Origin: Bolinopsis microptera
Taxonomy: Eukaryota > Ctenophora > Tentaculata > Lobata > Bolinopsidae
Assembly (NCBI RefSeq): GCF_026151205.1
Contig: NC_087084.1
Span: 3,566,845 to 3,630,844, forward strand
Direction of reading: 5' to 3'
Length of the DNA stretch: 64,000 nucleotides
Made by a program: the position numbers and the translations under genes. The notes under the pieces are model-generated. The model was not told the origin of the DNA and searched no databases. It worked only from the letters and a program-made list of their open reading frames with translations. This document shows positions 59,001 through 64,000 of the stretch, in pieces; position 1 is the stretch's first letter; each line of letters begins with the position of its first letter.

Positions 59001-59904
59001 GGAGGTAGAGGTGCTAAGACACTGGTTCTCGATATTATCGTCGCACGCCTTTTCTCCCCGACATATCATAAATTTGGAAAATGAGGACATATATCCGTTC
59101 ATAAGACAATATCCTCCAACCTTGGCGGTATCAGAGCAGTTTGTCTGATATGGTGCATAATTCTTGCAATAATGTAATAAATTACCGTCCTGGTATTCCT
59201 TGCCAAAAGCATACTCCATCTGATGACATCGTGTTATATTTAGAACAGGAACTATTCTTCCTGTTTTGGAATGTTCACAAGTGTACTGTGTCTCGTTGGT
59301 AACAGCACAGTTCTCTTCGTCTTCTCCGCCATTGCAATCCTTAACACCATCACATATCCAGCTAGCTGGAAAGTGATAATTCTCTATACCCCAGTCGTTG
59401 CAACTGATACCGTAGTGGTATCCTCCACAATCGGCCTCGTCTTCACAATTCCAGGAGTCGCACACTCCATCGCAGACATCTTTGGATAATAATCTTTTTC
59501 CACTCGGCAGGGTTATCCATTTCATTGAATAATCAGAATAATCAGCATCTGAACACCCTGTCTCATCTAGATCGGTATTCACACAGTCTCGTTGTCTGTT
59601 GCAGTGAAGGCCTCTGTCTTTCATTTCAACGGTTGTCGACATTTGCCCTGAGTCCAGTTTGACACAGATATAGCTTCCACATAGAGTCTCTTTATTTGTT
59701 ATCCTGTCCATTGTCGTCGTGCCGCAGACTTGGTAAAAGTGCTTATCTTTGGAGCACAAACCTGCTATTTTGTTAGTATGCAAGCCGTCGCTGGTATATA
59801 ATGGAAAAGTGGAATAATATTCCTTTGAGTTATGGCACTTGTAGCGGGACACTCTTTCATCTGATTCACATACATACTTCAGGAATCCTTTTTCTTCTTT
59901 CAAA
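56088..59904 (-). CDS. LDL-receptor class A repeat 7TM receptor, last exon
   Basis: One 1271-residue frame without introns. Residues 1-630 are extracellular and Cys-rich, with about seven LDLa-like modules (for example at about 168-199, 302-327, 388-421, 561-589 and 595-621; motifs CDGVKDC, CDGKQDC and DDCGDGSDE), several lacking full sets of acidic or Cys residues. A rhodopsin-family 7TM core follows (about 634-990) with NPLIY (983-987) and SLTRIYG in place of DRY. This order recalls the LDLa-bearing leucine-rich receptors (GRL101/relaxin-receptor group), but no leucine-rich repeats are seen. A basic segment (1001-1026) precedes a roughly 225-residue Asn/Asp/Glu-rich repeat tail. The frame starts at TTG right after an acceptor-like TGCAG (59909-59905), so the signal peptide must come from an unseen exon above 59905. 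Confidence 0.87.
56095..56765 (-). repeat. Coding minisatellite in the receptor tail
   Basis: About 13-14 imperfect units of 48-60 bases encode variants of GEDDNNNQVGDINLEVT. A higher-order pair (a unit with DLDLAGEGNNNNQAEDINL) repeats three times. All units stay in frame. The antisense open frames here (56095-56907 and others) are shadows. Confidence 0.9.
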
Positions 59905-60395
59905 CTGCACTCTGTGAGATATTTTGTGTTGACGATTGATGATGTGATTTAGCCATTTAAACAAATTTAGTCTTATGATAGTGCCCAGGAATTCAAATCT
60001 AGATCGTTTCCTCAAATTTTAACTAAACGATACAACAGATTGTTGTGATGATCTATTTTAAATTAAAAAGTGGTATATTTTCATAAAAATCAACAGCTTG
60101 CTTTTGAAAAGTCGCCAAATTTTGAAGGAGATTCAGCAACCTCTGGCATTTTAAAAATAACCTTGGGATTGAGCTGGTGTAGAATAATATCTTAGACTTA
60201 TTGTATCATATGCGCTAGAAACTGTACTATCCTGAGCTTTTGAATACGTCCAGGTCCAAAGAATCAGCAACACTAACAACATAAACCTCGTACTAAATGT
60301 GTTATAGTTAAGTACAGTTAGAGAGAATGAATAGATATTAGATATACATAATGAAATCTAATAGCATAAACCTAGTTATACTGAATTAAGGGGGC
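59905..60395. other. 5' flank of the receptor exon
   Basis: AT-rich. An upstream receptor exon with a signal peptide should lie in this direction, but no convincing one was seen up to the window end. Confidence 0.35.
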
Positions 60396-60396
60396 C

Positions 60397-60809
60397 GGGG
60401 GTCTTCATAAATATTCTCTTGCAATTGAATTTATAGTTGTTTTTGATAGATAAGAGGGGAGTGATATCTACCAGCTGCTTTTGATCCCATGGAAAAACAT
60501 TGTTCCTAGCCGAAATTATCGCCGGTCTAAGGTCTGGGCTTATGTGTAATTGTATTGTGCGAAGTGCGAAGTCTAAAAATCTATCTTCGCCTACATTTTT
60601 TGAGCCATCACCCTGAAACTTTAAAAGAGATCTTTCATACAAAATTTTGAGATAGGTCTTTAAAATTTTTTTATTAAATTTTGGAAATCTTGGACCTATT
60701 TTTACATGGGACGAAAAGCAGCCTAGCTGATAGATATCACTCCCCTCTATTAGTCTAGTATCAGAAACAACTATAAAATCAATTTCGAGAGAATTTTGAT
60801 GAAGACCCC
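60397..60809. mobile_element. Foldback MITE
   Basis: The ends GGGGTCTTCATAAA and the inverted GATGAAGACCCC frame a 413-base near-palindrome. Inner arms match too (GAGGGGAGTGATATCTA against TAGATATCACTCCCCTC in inverse, and the pair with CCCATGG/CATGGG). No clear target duplication. The minus-strand open frame across it is a by-product. Confidence 0.75.
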
Positions 60810-63800
60810 TTTTTTTTACCCTTGGTTTTTTTGAATGAAACTAACTTTATATAAACGGTAAGCCTAAACTACACATTCTCTACGATTATCAGCTCAATAT
60901 CTACCTAACTGTGGATTCTGTGTTCAAATAATCATAAAAAATGAACAAAATCGCCCATATCTCAGTTCGCAATATTTGCGAAACTGATTTCGCTCAAAAC
61001 AATAGAACTCAGTAAGTTTTGTATTGGAATTTTGAGTTAGGCCTTTAAAAAGATTTGGCGGCCAAATTCTGAAAAATGCACAGCAAGTTCTATTATTGAT
61101 ATTTGACTAATTGATGGGCCAAAATCGATCAAATTTGGTGCGTATGCCCAAATGTGGGCATATAGTTTTTAGCTCATAACTCAGTAATTTTTTGTCCAAT
61201 CTTAATGAAAATTCATATACGAGTTCAGGAGACCACTAGCTACAAGTAGAGAACCTTAAATCTGGTTTTTGGGCATGTTCAGGGTATTTGGCTCAATTGG
61301 GCCCGCAGGCACTGTTTGATGGTTGGGGTCCGGGACCCCCTCAAAAGTTCGGTCACTGGTCTTGGTTTGTTGATCAACTGCTGTCTCGAAATCAAGTTTC
61401 ACAAAAAAATACCTATTAGATTTAGTAGTTTGTAAGTTTCGAGAGAGAGAGAGTCTAGTTGTTTGTATTGTGTTCGGAACATTTATTTATTTGTGAGGCT
61501 TTGATCCTACTTGGCCCACTAAACAGTTAGACCCTGCCCCAGGTTCTGTCTTTTTAATTTAAGTGCCCAGTATACCTTAGTCGGTAATATTATGGGGGGT
61601 CTAATTGGGTCCTTTTCGGGCCAAAGCACCATATTTATTACAGTCCATATTTTTACCCCCCCATAATTTAACCCCCCCATAATTTAAACCCCCCCCCCCC
61701 CCCCCCCCGAGTCAAATTTTGGTGTATCTTTAAATGGTATATCAGTCATAATATGGTTAACGTTTCTTTCATTCACGCCCAGGCCCCAGAAGTATGCTTA
61801 CGTTATTGTTTGTTGAATTGAAGCTAGTTCTGGTTCAAAAAGTCCGATTTATCTACTATTCCCCCCATCCTTTCAATTTGAGGGGTTAACTAGGAACAAC
61901 TTCAGATGAATAATACAAACTCAGCAGCAACTGTTTCGTTGCAGTGTACAATTTGTGAGCTGTACGGGCTAAAACATATATATATAGGGGAGCTTGTGAA
62001 TATTTACACGATGCAACTGACAACTGGATTTCAATCACCAGATTTCGATAGCAGTCAGTCCCACATTCTAAAATAACGCTCCATGTTTAGCAGAACAAAT
62101 GTACTTTAACACTTAATATGGATCGAATATCTATTGTAAAAATATTAAATCTGGTGTGAAACTGAAAGCGGCAATGTGGTTATAATTGCGAAAACAATTT
62201 GATCAATATTTTCGATTTGAGATTATTTTACGAAAGGAAAGTCGCAGTTAAAAGTGTGGGGGTCAAATTTGGTTCTTTTGGGCCAAAGAACCATATTTAT
62301 AACAGTCCATATTTTTAATATGGTGAGTTTCTCATGCTGTCACATCACGTAATTGTCTTTTCAAGACTTCCGGCCTACAAGCGTTTTAGAAAAGTATAGA
62401 AAGCCTGAGACGAAGCATTTTATTTGAAACCAATTATATTGTGAGACTGGAGATCGCATAAATTTGTGAAACCAACGAAGACCACAGGGGGGAAGCCAAG
62501 GCGTATTTTAGGGTATTATGGGGAATGCCATTAATAGATTTTGGAAAGCACCCATAATAAAGTCCCCCATAATACCCCAAAATTACCCAAAATAATTATA
62601 AATATTCATTGTGGGCAACAGTTTCCGTTTACACAAACCAGTTTCAGTCCATTGTTCAGTGCATGTTTTAGTCGAAATTGTAGTCTGCCTAGATAATAAA
62701 TTAGATCAGGAAAAAAAATTGTTAGACTCAAGATCAACAGCCAAATTTCTGAACTGTTGCTCTGCTCATGCTTATGACTTATAGTTATTAAATTATTATA
62801 TTCCCCTTTATACTCATGGATCTGGTAACATTCCCGTCTAAAACATTTTGGCCCCGGGGCCGGGTTTGAGACTTGGAATACCTAAGGAAACGATCGGAAA
62901 CAAATTTTGCTTGGGTAGAAATTTTTACTATGGACTTATGGAGTATGTTGCAGTTTTGCGCAATCGACCACGCTTTTTTTGGCGCTTTTGCGACTTTGAA
63001 ATAAAACTTTGGCCTCTAGCTCTGATTAGAGTCAAAAGCCACACTTGGGTATAAAGATGTCCAGCATTATCACATTTAGGGGTGTACAGCATAAGTCCTA
63101 TGACATTAGGACATTAGTTATGAGGCTGCACCTATTTGCGCTATCGTGATAATTGCAATTACAGAACTTTATAATAGTAAGATATCTCGGCTTCTGAAGA
63201 AGCTAAAAGCTCAAAATGGACATTTAAATTTTCAAATGATCACATTTAGTCGGGTAGAACATATAATGTCAAAGTTATTAGTCATCAAATTGCTGAGTTA
63301 TTAGGCCAAAACCCATTTTTACATTGTCGCGTGTTGCGACTACAGCACTTAAAATCAAAATTACTCGGTTTCTGATTGGAGTTAGGAGCTTAGATTGGGC
63401 AGTAAAATGATCATACTGAGTGGGGTACCGGGTAAAGCCTAGTTTCAACGTCTTCAGGCATCAGGCTGTCGAGTTAATAAACCAAAAGCTTGCTAGACCA
63501 AAGGCTTGCAAATTTCATCATCTAGAAAAGCCAGTTTTTGTCAAAGCAACAGCTCCAGGTTGGCGTTTTCAATAATGCAACGAGAGTAATCTCCCAGCTA
63601 GGGTAGGCGAGGCTATGACATTATTATGCTAATCCCCTGGGGCTCCTAGAAGGATAGAAACCGTAAAGTGGGCGGTCAGCAATCTTCCTTGCCTTCAAAC
63701 CTTTTGTTTCACACATTTCCTGGCCTCACGAGTTCTTGGATTAGCCCAGAACACCAGATAATTTTGAACAATTTGGTTGCTCGTATACGGATCTTACAAC

Positions 63801-64000
63801 CACACTGAATATTCAACGCTCATTTGAGTGGATCTAACTGGCGTCCTGGTGGATTTAATCGATCGCATTACCGTATCATAGGCTACCAGTACCACGTCTC
63901 GTGTAACCCAGGATTTGGTTTAGGATCGGACACTCTTAACAACGATAGAGGAGCGGTCTACACGCTCACAGGCTACCACGTCTCGTGTAACACCAGGATT
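60810..64000. other. Repeat-rich DNA without a recognised gene
   Basis: A direct repeat of about 75 bases with CCATATTTATTACAGTCCAT lies near 61628 and 62288. ATTATGGGG/CCCCATAAT inverted segments occur at 61590, 61662, 62512 and 62565, with a C run at 61688-61707. At 63100-63480 is sequence related to the interior of the foldback element at 21041-22004. Two copies of TACCACGTCTCGTGTAAC near 63889 and 63973 may start a tandem array that runs off the window. Confidence 0.5.

Noticed and set aside
60376-60642. 88-codon minus-strand frame
   Set aside because: It overlaps the left arm and centre of the MITE at 60397-60809, with no motif.
1-64000. tRNA, rRNA or snRNA genes
   Set aside because: I looked for obvious conserved blocks and found none by eye; a covariance-model scan would be needed to exclude them.

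Overview
The window is nuclear DNA of an invertebrate animal. It is AT-rich and full of transposons, and its genes carry GT-AG introns. I cannot fix the phylum. The gene content (a collybistin/Asef-type RhoGEF, a YME1L protease, IPP isomerase, and a GPCR with LDL-receptor class A repeats) is animal. The mix of non-LTR, Penelope-like, hAT, Merlin and foldback elements suits a cnidarian, ctenophore, sponge or other marine invertebrate. In four plus-strand genes a 3' splice acceptor lies 1-6 nt before the start codon. This is the layout expected of spliced-leader trans-splicing, or of a separate non-coding 5' exon in each gene.

Layout. 1-7033: no recognisable gene, but many CACGTG palindromes, including a 15-copy satellite at 2900-3243. 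7038-13276 (+): a ten-exon RhoGEF (DH-PH) gene with a possible alternative last exon. 13277-38350: mostly decayed mobile DNA. It holds a Penelope-type GIY-YIG fragment, several LINE fragments, G-run MITEs, a homopolymer-rich stretch that looks like poor sequence (19690-20930), and a 5.1 kb hAT element (29957-35060). The hAT has intact 8-bp target duplications, sits in a reverse-transcriptase fragment, and carries the 5' half of another LINE. 38362-46853 (+): a 14-exon YME1L-type mitochondrial i-AAA protease gene. A secreted F5/8-C (fucolectin-like) gene lies on the opposite strand in its third coding intron, and an 821-bp foldback element lies in another intron. 47343-48065 (+): isopentenyl-diphosphate isomerase. 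48816-50685 and perhaps beyond (+): a spliced gene I do not recognise. 50869-54787: a 3.9 kb Merlin-superfamily DNA transposon with an 8-bp target duplication, about 1.1 kb inverted arms made of CCGGCTACTA-type satellite, and a DDE transposase ORF. 54945-55791: a related non-autonomous foldback element with its own 8-bp duplication. 56088-59904 (-): a large LDLa-7TM receptor exon with a repetitive acidic/Asn-rich tail. 59905-64000: MITEs and simple repeats, no gene seen.

How the parts relate. YME1L (inner mitochondrial membrane proteostasis), IDI1 (isoprenoid synthesis) and the unrecognised gene are co-oriented, with gaps of 489 and 750 bp. If trans-splicing occurs here they could be one polycistronic unit; otherwise they have no obvious pathway link. 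The two CCGG-array elements share terminal sequence, subterminal motif and target-duplication length. That fits one transposase having moved both.
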